Source: Lytechinus pictus (Eukaryota; Echinodermata; Echinoidea; Temnopleuroida; Toxopneustidae). Taken from it: DNA of 64,000 nucleotides. The notes under the pieces are model-generated. The model was not told the origin of the DNA and did not search any database. It saw only the letters and a list, made by a program, of their open reading frames with translations. The position numbers and the translations under genes are program-made. Positions within the stretch are counted from its first letter, which is position 1. Each line of letters starts with the position of its first letter. Location of the stretch: contig NC_087262.1 in the NCBI RefSeq assembly GCF_037042905.1, positions 21,681,501 to 21,745,500 of the forward strand, in the 5' to 3' direction. Shown one piece after another: positions 11,651 through 23,619 of this stretch.

Positions 11651-12449
11651 AAGCTACTTATAGGCCTATGCTAACTTATGATTCAAGTCATGACAATAAT
11701 ACCAATACCAATATGGTAAAAGTTTCTGAACAGCTATCACTAACAAGCGTGAGCTTATATATATTATAGTCCTATATGACAGGAAAACAGGAAATGAGGA
11801 CACTTGTAATCACAAAGGAAACAAAATTGATCGATCTGAAAATGCATAGGAGTAGCTATGCTACATCTTATTTTTTTTCATAATTTTGACCTGAAAAAAA
11901 ATTACCCCCAAATTATAGGACACATATTCTTTAAATTGGGGAATTGGCCCCTCCAACTTCCAAACACAGGAACAGAATGTAAAAAAAATCAGATTGTTTA
12001 TTGGACTCCGTTGTACATCCAGGTTTAAATTTAAACACTAAAACAGATTGATGGGGTCCCGTCTACTTTTTATTTCATATACCATTTTATCCTCTCTCGA
12101 TTGTTTTTTAGTAGTTTATTATGTTACCTTGGTTCTGTATTTTCATGTTGTCGTTAAATGATGTTTGTATTACTGCAGAGCCAGGGCGCCGTTGTAAAGC
12201 AGTTTTCACAACTGAATAGGAAAACCCTGCCGTATGAAATAAATAAAACAAAATGAATAAGCAAGGTATCAAAAGCACTTTTTTGTAAATGGGCCTCTAA
12301 CATAATAATAATGATTAACATAATTTTGTATAGCACAGGCACTTATCACGAAACATGTCTCTAAGTGCTTGGGAACTGAACTGTTAGAAAGAGAGACGGA
12401 ATTTCCGTCAGCAAAAAAAGTAGTACATGTATAGTTTACAGTGTAAAGA

Positions 12450-14046
12450 CAGCGGCGTAACAGGGGTCGGTGGCCAGGGGGGGCAAGAGCCCAAAATTTC
12501 CCGGTCATATCATGGTATGAACAGGCGTAATGGTGTAATGAGGTGACTATTTTGAGAAGGCCAGATATTGCGTATCGGGCAGAATTTATCTTTAAAAACA
12601 GTCGCGAGCGAGCGAAGCGAGCGAGCAAAAATTTTGACATTTTTAATACAAAAATCCGATTTTGTGATAGATTTTGACATGATATCCAGAAAGCAATATA
12701 TTTCACTCTTCTCTCTTTAGATATTTGTTTTGTGGTCTGTACGATACGCCACTGTGAACAGGATTCTTTGTGGCGTGAAGAGTAAAAAAAGAAGAAAAAA
12801 ACAGGGGAGCAGTATAGCACATGTGCTAAAAATCTGCTTTATATAAGTCCCGAGCGAACGAAGCGAGCGAGAAAAAAAATCACCTTTTCATGAGAATCTA
12901 ACTTTGAGCTATTTTTTGACATTATATTCAGTAAATAAAATCATATCCTACACTTTTCCTTTGCTTTTCTTTCCTCCTTTTTTAAAATTCTTGTTTGTAG
13001 AACTTTTTGGGGCCATGGCCCAACCCTTCCATACGCAGTGCTGTGCGGTTGGGGTCCGGGCGGACCCCCCGAAACTTTTTGGCATCAAAGCCATTTAAAC
13101 CTCGCAGATTGCCGCTATTTTAATCAAATCGCGGTCATATACAGAATATAGCTTTTCCACAACACATTTATTCAACCCGGTTGCATAATGAACCAAATAT
13201 TTTTAAAGGGCAAAACATAGCAATGTGGGAAAATTTGTATAAACAAGTCGCCAGCATGCAAAGCGAACTGGAAAAAAAATTGCCAATTAAAATTAAATTC
13301 TAATTATGTGATAGCTTTTTCCATGATATTCAGCAAATAACGCATTTCATTGTTTCCATTCATTTCATGATATACGTTGTCTCCTACAATTTCTTTTATT
13401 TTCTCTTGGGTGTGGAACCAAGACCCCCACCCCCCCCCCGCGCCTGTATGCCAGTGATTGATTGTGATTGAACGGGGGGCGTTATAGAGCCATTTGAAGG
13501 TTATAAATGAAGAGCCCCTACTGCGTGGGGTCTGGGGCAAAGCCCCGGTAGCTTATTTGCATAAAATTTAGCAAGCTTATAGCACAATGTTGTATGCAGT
13601 CCATCTTTTTTCCCGCTCTTTAATTTCAACCATCGGCAGCCCGGTCGTGTTGTTATTTTTTTTCCTTGTCCCTTTTCTTTTCCAAGTTAGTTTTTGACTA
13701 ATTACTCTCCCTTCGTTTCCCGCTATTGGTTGCCATTTTGTCATCTTTTAATTCATTTCCCACCGTGCTATTGCATGACATAGGCCTATTTCGGAATGAT
13801 TTGTTCTTTCTCAAATGTCAGTTCTTCTTTCGTACATTTTCCCGCTTTCCTTCCTTTTCCATTAAAAAAAAGGTTTTCTTCGTTTTCTTTTCCCTTTCCC
13901 TTTTCTTTCCCCTTTCCTTCCCCTTTCCCTTTCTTTCTCCCTCCTTTTTTTCTTTTTTTCTTTTTCCCGTTTTTCTTTTATTTTCCCGGTGAAATCCGCC
14001 AGGGGGGGCAACTTGCCCCCCTGCCCCCCCGCCTGTTACGCCACTG
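12450..14046. mobile_element. hAT-like non-autonomous element, copy 1
   Basis: Starts with CAGCGGCGTAACAGG and ends with CCTGTTACGCCACTG, an inverted repeat. The body includes clustered GAGCGAAGCGAGCGAG words, a pyrimidine-rich tract and a G-run near each end. It is colinear with copy 2 at 15366. GTGTAAAGA occurs beside both ends but is offset by a few bases on the right, so the target duplication is uncertain. The small open frames inside are not coding. Confidence 0.8.
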
Positions 14047-14164
14047 GACTGTGTAAAGACTGCAGACATTATAAGCTAAACAAAGTAATGAAAGCGAGAG
14101 CTAAATCTCGTTTTTATGTCGATTTGAAAACGAGATATTTCGAGTGTCATAATCATGAATCATG

Positions 14165-14260
14165 TGAAGATAAAAGGTTGTCCTTAGGGTTTGTCTCTGC
14201 ATACTACGGTTTGAACCACGCCCTACCGCTCAGGCCACTCTGCAGCAATACAAAATGAGA
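14165..14260 (-). repeat. Possible tRNA-like SINE head
   Basis: On the minus strand, GTGGCCTGAGCGGTAGGGCG resembles a pol III A box and is closely followed by GGTTCAAACC, resembling a B box. The spacing is shorter than normal, so this is a deleted copy or chance. Confidence 0.25.
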
Positions 14261-15164
14261 TATCAGTATTCTTTTGAAAAAAAATCTTTGTATTGTCACC
14301 CTGTACGTGTTAATTGTGCAAAATATAGGCCCTATCTAATGTATAACTTTCATAAAATTGCTAAAATGGTAGATGAAGATACATTTTTAATTTTTAAAAA
14401 TTGTCATATATTGTCAGTGATTTCATATATAAGCTACAGCGTAAAGACCAGTTCGTAGTTACTTTCATGGACAATTTTTGTTAAATGACCTTTCATTTCT
14501 TTCATTGTGATAGGCAGTTTTCAAAGCAAGATATTAAGTAAGCATACCTAGCAGGATTAAGAAATTGAATAGACCAGGTGACTAGAATAGCACACCAATG
14601 AGCACTCTATAAGGTATTTTTTTGCATTTCTACTTTGAATGCTTGCTGTACAATCTTGGCAAACTGAGAAATAATACCAGTCGTTCGTGGACGCATCGTT
14701 GTTATTTGTGGATGTAAATTAAAACAACAATTCAGAAGAATATACGAATAATCAAAAGACATCAAAGTTGGTGCTTATCTCATTAAATTTTAAACCACAT
14801 GTCATTTTAGTACCAATGCCCTTCCTCTGATCATGCGCAGAGTGGAACTATATAAGAACTGGCTTCAGTTTTGGCTGGGCCGGAGCAGTGAAAAACCCCG
14901 TGAAAACCATTGACAAAATTTTCCATGAAACCTTCAACGGGCTCCTTGAACGTTGAACAACATTAAGCACTTTACTGAATGCCAATATTTTGATTATGTC
15001 AAACGCGGCTAGCTTCGATGACAGCTAAAGGATAAGCCTATATCCTTAAAGGAAAATTTCGTAAGTTTTGACAAGGAAATTTTGATAGCGACCAGGGGGT
15101 AAACGTGGAGTAGGCAGAGCCCCTAAAGGGAACAAGGTTTTTGAAGAGGGTGCCGGTTTTTGGG

Positions 15165-15275
15165 GGGAAAAAAGAAAAAAGGAGAGGAAAGGAAAGGAAA
15201 GGAGAGGAAAGGAAAGGAACGGAGAGGAAAGGAGAGGAATTGAGGAAAGGAGAGGAAAGGAAAGGAAAAGAAAAG
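15165..15275. repeat. GGAAA/GGAGA purine microsatellite
   Basis: Short tandem runs of GGAAA and GGAGA about 90 bp left of the second hAT-like copy. Confidence 0.85.
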
Positions 15276-15357
15276 GTTTTTGCTCAAAAATGAAGATGAT
15301 TTTTGTCAAATTTCTACTTTTTAGCATACCAACCGGATTTCCAGGGCCGGGGTGATG

Positions 15358-17064
15358 CCTATGATCAGCGGCGAAACAGGGGTCGGTGGCCAGGGGGGGG
15401 GGGGGGGGGGGCAAAGAGCCAAAAATTTCTCGGCCATGTTATCATGGTATAAACAGGCGTAATGGTGGAATGAGGTGACTATTTTGAGAGGGCCAGATAT
15501 TGCGTATCGGGCAGAATTTATATTTTAAAAAAAAGTTGCGAGCGAAGCGAGTGAGCAACAATTTTGACCTTTTTGATACAAAAATCCAATTTTGTGATAG
15601 ATTTTGACATGATATCCAGAAAATAATATATTTCACTCTTCTCTCTTTCCATTCCTTTTTTGTGGTCTGTGCACCACTGCATGTGAACAGGATTCTTTGT
15701 GGCAGTAGCGTGAAGAGTAAAAAAAAAAGAGGGGCGCAGTATGACACATATGCTAAAAAGCTGCTTAATACAAGTCCCGAGCGAGCGAAGCGAGCGAGAA
15801 AAAAAATCACCTTTTCATGATAAATTATATTCAGTAAATAAAATGATATCCTACACATTTCCTTTGCTTTTCTTTCCTCCTTTTTCCGTTTTTGTTTGTA
15901 GAACTTTTAGGGGCAAGTGGCCCAACCCTTCCATACTCATATACGGCAGTGCTGTGCGGTTGGGGTCCGGGGCGGAGCCCCCGGAACTTCTTGATATCAA
16001 AGCCATTTAAACCTCGCAGATTGCCGCTATTTTAATCAAATCGTGGGTATATACAGAATGTAGCTTTTACACAACACATTTATTCAACCCTGTTGCGTAA
16101 TGAACCAAATGAATTTGAGGGGGCAAAACATAGCAATGTGGGAAAATTTACATCCACTGCATGTTGGTTCTACTCTTTCTATTTGTCATTATATTGATTT
16201 TTATTTATTGTTTTTATTGTTCATATAATATTGTATATTGTACCTTTTTAATGGATGTGAGTAAAGTGAATTGAATTGATTTTTTTAAAAGTCGCCAGCG
16301 TGCAAAGCGAGCTGGAAAAAAATTTGCCTATATTGAAATTGAATTCTAATTATGTGATAGATTTTTCCATTATATTCAGAAAATAGCACATGGCATTGTT
16401 TCCATTCATTTCATTATACGTTGTCTCCTATGATTTATTTTATTTCCTCTTGGGTGTGGCCAACCAAGACCCCCCGCCTGTACGCCAGTGATTGAACGGG
16501 GGCGTTATAGAGCCATTTGATGGTTATAGATGAAGATCGAGCCCCTACTGCGTGGGGTTCGGGGCAAAGTCCCGGTAGCTTAATTGCATAAAATTTAGCA
16601 AGCTTATAGCACAATTTTGTATGCAGTCCATCTTTCTTCCCGCTCTTTATTTTCAATCCTCGGCAGCCCGGTCGTGGTATTATTTTTTTCTTGTCCCTTT
16701 TCTTTGTTTTCTTATTTAGCTTTTGACTACTTCCGTTCTACCTTCGTTTCCCGCTATTGTTTGCCATTTTGTCATCTTTTAATTCATTTCCCATCATGCT
16801 ATTGCTTTACATAAGCCTATTTCGGAAGGATTTGTTCTTTGTCAAATGTTCTTCTTTCGTACCTTTTCCCGCTTTTTTCTCTTTCCATTAAAAAAATCTG
16901 CGTTTTCTTTTTATTGTCCCTTTCCTTTTCCCCTTTCCTCCTCCTTTCCCTTTCTTTCTCCCTCCTTTTTTTCTTTTTCCCGTTTTTTATTTTCCCGGTT
17001 AAATCCGCCAGGGGGGCAACTTCCCCCCCCCCCTGCCCCCGCCTGTTACGCCACTGCCTATGAT
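15358..17064. mobile_element. hAT-like non-autonomous element, copy 2, with target duplication
   Basis: The element proper is 15366-17056, with CAGCGGCGAAACAGG and CCTGTTACGCCACTG ends. It is flanked by a perfect 8-bp direct repeat, CCTATGAT, at 15358-15365 and 17057-17064. An 8-bp duplication with CAG...CTG ends is characteristic of hAT transposons. It is colinear with copy 1 except for a LINE-tail insertion at about 16150-16287. No transposase is visible. Confidence 0.9.
16150..16287 (+). mobile_element. LINE 3'-end fragment nested in the hAT-like copy
   Basis: This 138-bp segment is absent from the otherwise colinear copy 1 (compare 13221-13250). It ends in AATGGATGTGAGTAAAGTGA plus ATTGAATTGATT, the short 3' simple repeat typical of a truncated LINE. 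Confidence 0.7.
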
Positions 17065-17471
17065 GTACGCCGTGTATGACATTCGCTGATCCCACCTAGA
17101 CAAATCTGGGGTGCATGAGCACTGTGAAGCACCCCCACTTCCTTTGCAGGACCATGCATGGGAGTAGGGCATGCAAATTCCTTCTAAAATAGCCACTCAT
17201 AAGTGAGCAAAGACTATGATATTCTTAATACGAAAAGCTTATTCTTTTATAGATTTTGACAGAAAATATCGTATTTCACTCTTTTTCAATTTTCTTTTCT
17301 CCCCTTTTAACTTTTCCGGTGGCTTTTTGGTCGTTGATCCCTGCGTTGAACCATGGTAATAGGTCCATGGTTGAACTTATATGAAGAGCGAGAGTTTACT
17401 GAACTCGATCGACGCATCAAAGCATTGCGAATAACAAACAAGATGACACACTCATCGAAATATTGTAATAC

Positions 17472-17511
17472 GACGTGCGCATTAAACGGCGCGCCGTTGA
17501 ATGCGCACGTC
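17472..17511. repeat. 40-bp near-perfect palindrome
   Basis: Two 20-bp arms meet at GGCGCGCC with one mismatched pair. Both strands therefore read almost the same, and mirrored open frames arise from it. Confidence 0.9.
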
Positions 17512-17797
17512 ACCTATTCAGTCGACTACTATATTGTACCTAATTCACATGGGTTGGTCCAATTGTCGCCATTTCAAATAACTAGTTGGTCCAATAGGAA
17601 TAGCCAATTAGTGTACTTGTTTTCTAATTGGTCAATAATACCCACTCTGTCCACTATGAATAGCATGAACTGCATGCATGAATAGGGGCGGCACCATAAT
17701 GTTTTGCGATGGGGAGGGGGGGGGGGGTCAAGATAAAGATTTTGTATTTTTTTCTCACTTGAATAAAACGAGTTGTATATAATAATATAACCTAGGC

Positions 17798-18053
17798 CAG
17801 TGGCGTACAGATGGGGGCTTGGGGACTGCTTGCCCCCCCAAAAAAAATCACGACCAAGAGAATAAAATAGAAAAAGGAAAGAAGGGTGAAATATGATATT
17901 ATTTTCTGAATATTATGCTTAAATCTTTCAAAAAAATTGGTTCTTTTTAATAGAAATTTTGCAATTTTTGTTCGCACGCAACTTTTTGTTATTTTTTCCC
18001 CACTCATACATCATATCTGGCCCCCTCAAAAATGTTGGCTCATTACGCCACTG
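17798..18053. mobile_element. 256-bp MITE with CAGTGGCGTA ends
   Basis: Starts CAGTGGCGTACAGATGGGGG and ends ATTACGCCACTG. It shares terminal bases with the two hAT-like copies nearby. No clear target duplication was found. Confidence 0.7.
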
Positions 18054-18654
18054 GCCCAGACCTTGCCATTTTACACAAATTACACTCTTCCTTCTTCTCT
18101 TTTCCCTTTTATTCCTCGTTTATCTCTTTTTCTTCTTTCACTACTTGATAATGGTGGAGATTTAATGAAAATCCATCAAAGAATAAGAAAGTTATGAATT
18201 TTTATAACTTTAATTTGTGACATCAAATACGGACAGCTCTCCCATATATCATAATATAAATTTACATAGTAATGGAACATGATGAATAAAATTAGTTTTC
18301 TTATAGAAGGGAATATGAAAATGATGTTTCTCATGAAATCTGCACAAATTAAGTTACCTTCATTTTTTTCAGAAAATGGAATTTCAGGAAATTTGTATGA
18401 CGTGACATGATGGTTGCTCTTCGTACGTGAGATCACAAAAAATTTACGTAACATTGAAAAAAAAACCGGAAGTGCCGGCCAATCCCGTTATTAAAATCAA
18501 ATGGATGTTTGGCCTGCAGAGCAAAGCTTGCCGAGTGCGAGAGGGAGGGGGGGGGGGGGGGTGGAGGTGAAGTGTCCATCGCCTGATCGCCACCCCTTTC
18601 AGCATCATAGTTCTTCATTCAGCTCAAACTATAAAGGACTTCAGACTTGAAAAT

Positions 18655-18850
18655 AATTTTATGCTCGTATTGAGGAGTACCAAAGTTTGACGTCATCAAT
18701 TTTCACTTTTTTTTTCACATCAGCGTTTTTGACACCATATTTTGGTAGAACATGATGAAAAACCGCCACAACCCAAATTTGGTGGATCGAATCAGTCCAT
18801 GGGGCCCCAAGATATGACCTCATGAATACATACCTGTCCCATATTGTATG
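18655..18850. repeat. Left arm of a large inverted repeat
   Basis: This stretch is homologous, in reverse complement, to 22065-22215 joined to 23536-23615. Shared landmarks are the GACGTCA segment, CAGCGTTTTT, CCATATTTT, CATGATGAA and CCATGG. It preserves the arrangement without the element now sitting at 22216-23535. Confidence 0.75.
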
Positions 18851-18855
18851 GCAGT

Positions 18856-19478
18856 GTGTCCAAACTTCGCGCGTGTCCATACTTCGCGGACGGTCCTTAT
18901 CTCAAATAACTAGCCAATATCCTTAAAATCTGACATCATCAACGTGAAAAGCGACCTAAAATTACCGTATAATGAAAATTTCTTTAGGATGAGTTCAGTA
19001 TTCATGAAAATATTGGCAAAAGATCGGCAAATTTGTCACCGCTAGCGCCCGTTTTGAAGAAATCACAAGCATCACGATATCACCATTTTGCAAGCAGAAA
19101 TCATCAAAAATGTGAGTTAAATGTGGTACTAACCGATTCCATAGCATTTTGCCATCAATCTGATTTAATTTTTCACTTTTTGAACTTGAGTTTTTGTTTA
19201 AATCTCCACAAAAGCTTTGGTGCGCAAAGTTAGGTCACACTTTTCTGAACGGTTTTCCAGCACAGCCCGCATTCGCCGATCGGAATAGAATTTTGAGATC
19301 GCGATACCGGCGAAACCCCTTGACCTACTTTACATTTTCGTCCATGATTTTATAGTTTACGATCTTGCCGTCAATGTGGTAACTATTTCTTGAATTGGTT
19401 TTGTATAAATTATGAATATTTTGTGAACAAAATTATGCCTGATGAATATTTTTGAAAAGTGCGCGAAGTTTGGACACC
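18856..19478. mobile_element. Inverted-repeat element with GTGTCCAAACTTCGCGC ends
   Basis: The left end GTGTCCAAACTTCGCGC is mirrored by GCGCGAAGTTTGGACAC at the right, a few bases before the next element. About 620 bp of non-coding interior. Confidence 0.6.
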
Positions 19479-19481
19479 CCA

Positions 19482-22044
19482 CCCAGGACAAAAATCCAAT
19501 TGAAACCAGTTGGATTTCCAACTGGTTTCAATTGGTTTCAATTGGTTTCAACTGGTTTCAATTGGTTTTAACTGGAATATAACAATTTCCAATTGAAACC
19601 AATTGAAACCAGTTGGGCAACTGGAAATCCTAACTGGAACCAGTTGGGTAACTGGAAATGACTTCCAACTGGAAATGATTTCTAACTGGAACCTGTTGGG
19701 TAACTGGAAATCCTAACTGGAACCAGTTGGGTAACTGGAAATGATTTGTAACTGGAACCAGTTGGGAAACTGGAAATCCTAACTGGAACCAGTTGGGTAA
19801 CTGGAAATCCTAACCGGCTACAAATTATGGTGAAGCCAATTTAAAAGGATGTGAGGCAAGCCTCAATGGAGGTTTTTAAAAAGAATAAACTGTATTATGG
19901 TGAAGCCAATTTAAAAGGAGGTGATCGAGGCAAGTTTCAATGGAGGTTTTAAAAAATAAACTGTATTATGGTGAAGCCAATTTAAAAGGAGGTGAGGCAA
20001 GTTTCAATTGAGGTTTTTTAAAAGAATAAACTGTACTACAAATTTGAAAGGAGGTGAGGCAAGTTTCAATGGAGGTTTTTAAAAAGAATAAACTGTACTA
20101 CAAATTTAAAAGGAGGCGAGGCAAGTTTCAATGGAGGTTTTTAAAAAATAATAAACTGTACTACAAATTATGGTGAAGCCAATTTAAAAGGAGGTGAGGC
20201 AAGTTTCAATGGAGGTTTTTAAAAAGAATAAACTGTACTACAAATTATGGTGAAGCCAATTCAAAAGGAGGTGAGGCAAGTTTCAATGGAGGTTTAAAAA
20301 AATAAACTGTATTATGGTGAAGCCAATTTAAAAGGAGGTGAGGCAAGTTTCAATTGAGGTTTTTTAAAAGAATAAACTGTACTACAAATTTGAAAGGAGG
20401 TGAGGCAAGATTCAATGGAGGTTTTTAAAAAGAATAAACTGTATTACAAGTTATGGTGAAGCCAATTTAAAAGGAGGTGAGGCAAGCCTCAATGGAGGTT
20501 TTTGAAAAGAATAAACTGTATTATGGTGAAGCCAATTTAAAAGGAGGTGAGGCAAGTTTCAATGGAGGTTTAAAAAAAAATAAACTGTACTACAAATTTA
20601 AAAGGAGGTGAGGCAAGTTTCAATGGAGGTTTTAAAAAATAAACTGTATTATGGTGAAGCCGATTTAAAAGGAGGTGAGGCAAGTTTCAATGGAGGTTTT
20701 AAAAAAAGAATTAACTGTCAGTTGAACCAGTTGGGTAACTGGAAATGATTTGTAACTGGAACCAGTTGGGTAACTGGAAATCCTAACTGGAACCAGTTGG
20801 GTAACTGGAAATGACTTCCAACTGGAAATGATTTCTAACTGGAACCAGTTGGGTAACTGGAAATCCTAACTGGAACCAGTTGGGTAACTGGAAATGATTT
20901 CTAACTGGAACCAGTTGGGTAACTGGAAATGACTTCCAACTGGAAATGATTTCTAACTGGAACCAGTTGGGTAACTGGAAATCCTAACTGGAACCAGTTG
21001 GGTAACTGGAAATGACTTCCAACTGGAAATGATTTCTAACTGGAACCAGTTGGGTAACTGGAAATCCTAACTGGAACCAATTGGGTAACTGGAGATGACT
21101 TCTAACTGGAAAGGTGATTAACTGGAAATTAATTATAATTGGAACCTGTTTGGTAACTGCATGGAAATCCTAACTGGATCCAGTTGGGTAACTGGAAATG
21201 ACTTCCAATTGGTTTCCAATTGGAAATTTTCCAGTTACCCAACTGGTTCCAATTGAAACCAGTTAATTTGCATATTATTTGCCAGTGTGCACAGATTAAT
21301 GTTTTATGTGATTCATCATCATTTAAACTGTATCTATTTAATTATTTTGTAATTCAAGTACCATACTTGTTTCAAATAAGTGTTTAGAATGCTTAGCAGT
21401 GAAAACCATGTTCATAAATGTTATAGATTATAATTAAAACAGATTATAAGATAATTAGTACACCACTAACTGTTACCAAATTACATCAAATACAAATACA
21501 TATATTTGAAGATCTTTCATATAAATATATATACATTAAAAAGTCTATTTTATCAATGCCCTTTACATTGGTATTAATAAACATATATCACTGCTTCTTT
21601 GTTGGCATGAGCAATATAGTTAGTGCAAATTCTAATTAATTTGTAACTAATTAACTCATTCCAACTGGAATTTCCAATTGGATCCAGTTGGAAACCAATT
21701 AATTTCAACTGGTTCCAGTTGAAACCAGTTGCCTCCAATTGGTTTCAACTGGAACCAATTGAAACCAGTTGCCTCCAATTGGATTCAACTGGTTTTAATA
21801 GGGAAATTGGAACAACTGGAACCAATTGAAACCAGTTGCCAACTGGTTGCTTAATTGGTTTCAACTGGAACCAATTGAAACCAATTGCCAACTGGTTCCA
21901 GTTGCCCAATTGGTTTTAACTGGAACCAGTTGGCAATTGGTTTTAATTGGTTCCAGTTGTTCCAATTTCCCTATTGAAACCAGTTGGCCAACTGGTTTCA
22001 ATTGGTTTTGCTCTAATTGGTTTCAACTGGATTTTAGTCCTGGG
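19482..22044. mobile_element. CCCAG-ended word-array element 1
   Basis: Ends are CCCAGGACAAAAATCC and GGATTTTAGTCCTGGG, an imperfect inverted repeat. In order it holds an AACTGG/CCAGTT array (19495-19810), a minisatellite (19811-20718), a second array (20720-21240), a plain AT-rich spacer (21250-21655), and a third array (21656-22036) with the words in both orientations. Open frames inside come from the simple vocabulary and are not genes. I cannot assign a transposon superfamily. Confidence 0.75.
19811..20718. repeat. Minisatellite, about 13 copies of a 55-85 bp unit
   Basis: Units share AAAAGGAGGTGAGGCAAG, TTTCAATGGAGG, a T-then-A run and AATAAACTGTA. They come in a long form, with TATGGTGAAGCCAATTT, and a short form without it. 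The block interrupts the AACTGG word array on both sides. Confidence 0.92.
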
Positions 22045-22215
22045 TCATACCTGTTGAAGTCAATATATTATTTAAAACCAGGCCAATATACACTGACTTC
22101 AATGGGGCTAATTGTGTACTCATGAGGACATATCTAATGCACCCATGGATCAATTCTCACCAAATTTTGGTAGTGGGGGGGGGGGGGGTCGGGGGTTCAT
22201 CATGCTATATACCAA

Positions 22216-23535
22216 CCCAGAAGGAAAAACCAGTTCCACTGGACCAGTTAGACCAGTAGAATTTTAACTGGTAACTCTGGAAATTGGAACATCGGTTTAC
22301 TGGTCTAACTGGTCATACTGGTCCAGTTAAAATTTTACTGGTCCAGTTAAAAATTAAACTGGTCTTGAATTACTGGAATTTTATACTGGTCTTGTTTCTG
22401 GTCTCACTGGTCTTCATACTGGTATCCAATTCAAGCTGGTCTTTACTGGTATTTAGAACTGGTCTGACTGGTCCTCAAACTGGTCGAACTGGTCCTCGTA
22501 CTGGTCTTACTGGATCAATTTATTACATGCATTTGGTTTGTTATATACCATGGTCAGTGAAATGTGATGGAAAAGATGGTTAGTAAATTAATATTTCTGC
22601 TGTTATTTTAAATGTGATATATGAAATTACACATTTTCATTGTGAATTAGTTCACACACTTATTTGGAAAGTTTTTAAACAACAATGAGTGCCATTGCAA
22701 GGATATTCCATTCTAAATCCTGATTTTCCTTTTTAAAATAGGAAATATGCAAATGAGGTAAACCATGTGATCAGCATCACCAGAATTACTGGTATTACTG
22801 GTCTTGACCAGTTCAATTTCAAAGGATGAATTACTTTAGACCGGTTGACTATATCAGAGGAATATATCTTGCTTTGATCTTAATCATAATTAAAGGAAAT
22901 AATTATTTTAATGATAATGTTAATACTTGATAATTATGATAATATTAATAATGATTATTACAATATCGATAACAATGATAACAGTAATAAGAATGATGAC
23001 AACAATTATGATCATAATAATAATAATTATGATAATTATAAGAAGAATGATGATAACAATGATAACGATAATAACTTTCTCTGAATTGCAAGATTCATTT
23101 TCCATAATTCGTCAAATGATCTGACTTGAAATAAAGTCATTATTTATTGGACCAGTAACACCAGTTTGATGAAAAACAATTTAAGTGGTATTTCTACTTT
23201 GCTTCAACTGGAATGCAATAGTTTGAACTGGTCTCCAGTTGATTTTTACTGGTCCAGTTAAAAATCAACTGGTCCAGTAAACATATATACTGGAAACCAG
23301 TAAAAATCTACTGGAAACCATTTATTGGACCAGAAACACCAGTTTTATGAAAATCAATTTAACTGGTATTACTAATTGCTTTAACTGGAATGCAATTGTT
23401 GGAACTGGTCTCCAGTTGATTTTTACTGGTCCAGTTAAAAATCAACTGGCCCAGTAAAAATATACTGGAAACCAGTAAAATTCTACTGGAAACCAGTAAA
23501 AAAAATTACTGGTCTTACTGGTTTTTCCTTCTGGG
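22216..23535. mobile_element. CCCAG-ended word-array element 2
   Basis: Ends are CCCAGAAGGAAAAACCAGT and the matching ACTGGTTTTTCCTTCTGGG. The subterminal regions are arrays of ACTGGT/ACCAGT words (22235-22515 and 23140-23520). The middle holds unique AT-rich DNA and an AT/GAT microsatellite (22900-23075). Comparison with the uninterrupted arm at 18735-18760 shows a 2-bp AA/TT duplication at the insertion site. No transposase is seen. Confidence 0.78.
22900..23075. repeat. ATA/ATG-rich microsatellite
   Basis: Imperfect AATAAT and GATAAC repeats inside word-array element 2. Hydrophobic open frames on both strands are artefacts of it. Confidence 0.9.
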
Positions 23536-23619
23536 AAAATATGGTATAAAAAACGCTGAAATGATTTAAAAAAAAAGTTTTTTGTGACGTCATCACTTCG
23601 GTACTCTATACCAGTCCTG

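Noticed and set aside
13726..14069. Open frames rich in Phe/Ser/Pro or Lys/Glu
   Set aside because: They come from the T/C-rich tract inside the hAT-like copy. The second copy (16817-17095) shows the same pattern with indels that ignore reading frame.
20000..20700. Repeated AAGGAGGTGA, like ribosome binding sites
   Set aside because: This is a eukaryotic minisatellite unit; there are no coding frames behind it.
19482..21240. CRISPR-like array
   Set aside because: Repeats are variable in length, lack unique spacers, and lie in an animal genome between inverted ends.
21826..22583. Open frames rich in Asn, Trp and Thr-Gly
   Set aside because: They arise from the AACTGG and ACTGGT word arrays and have no independent coding evidence.
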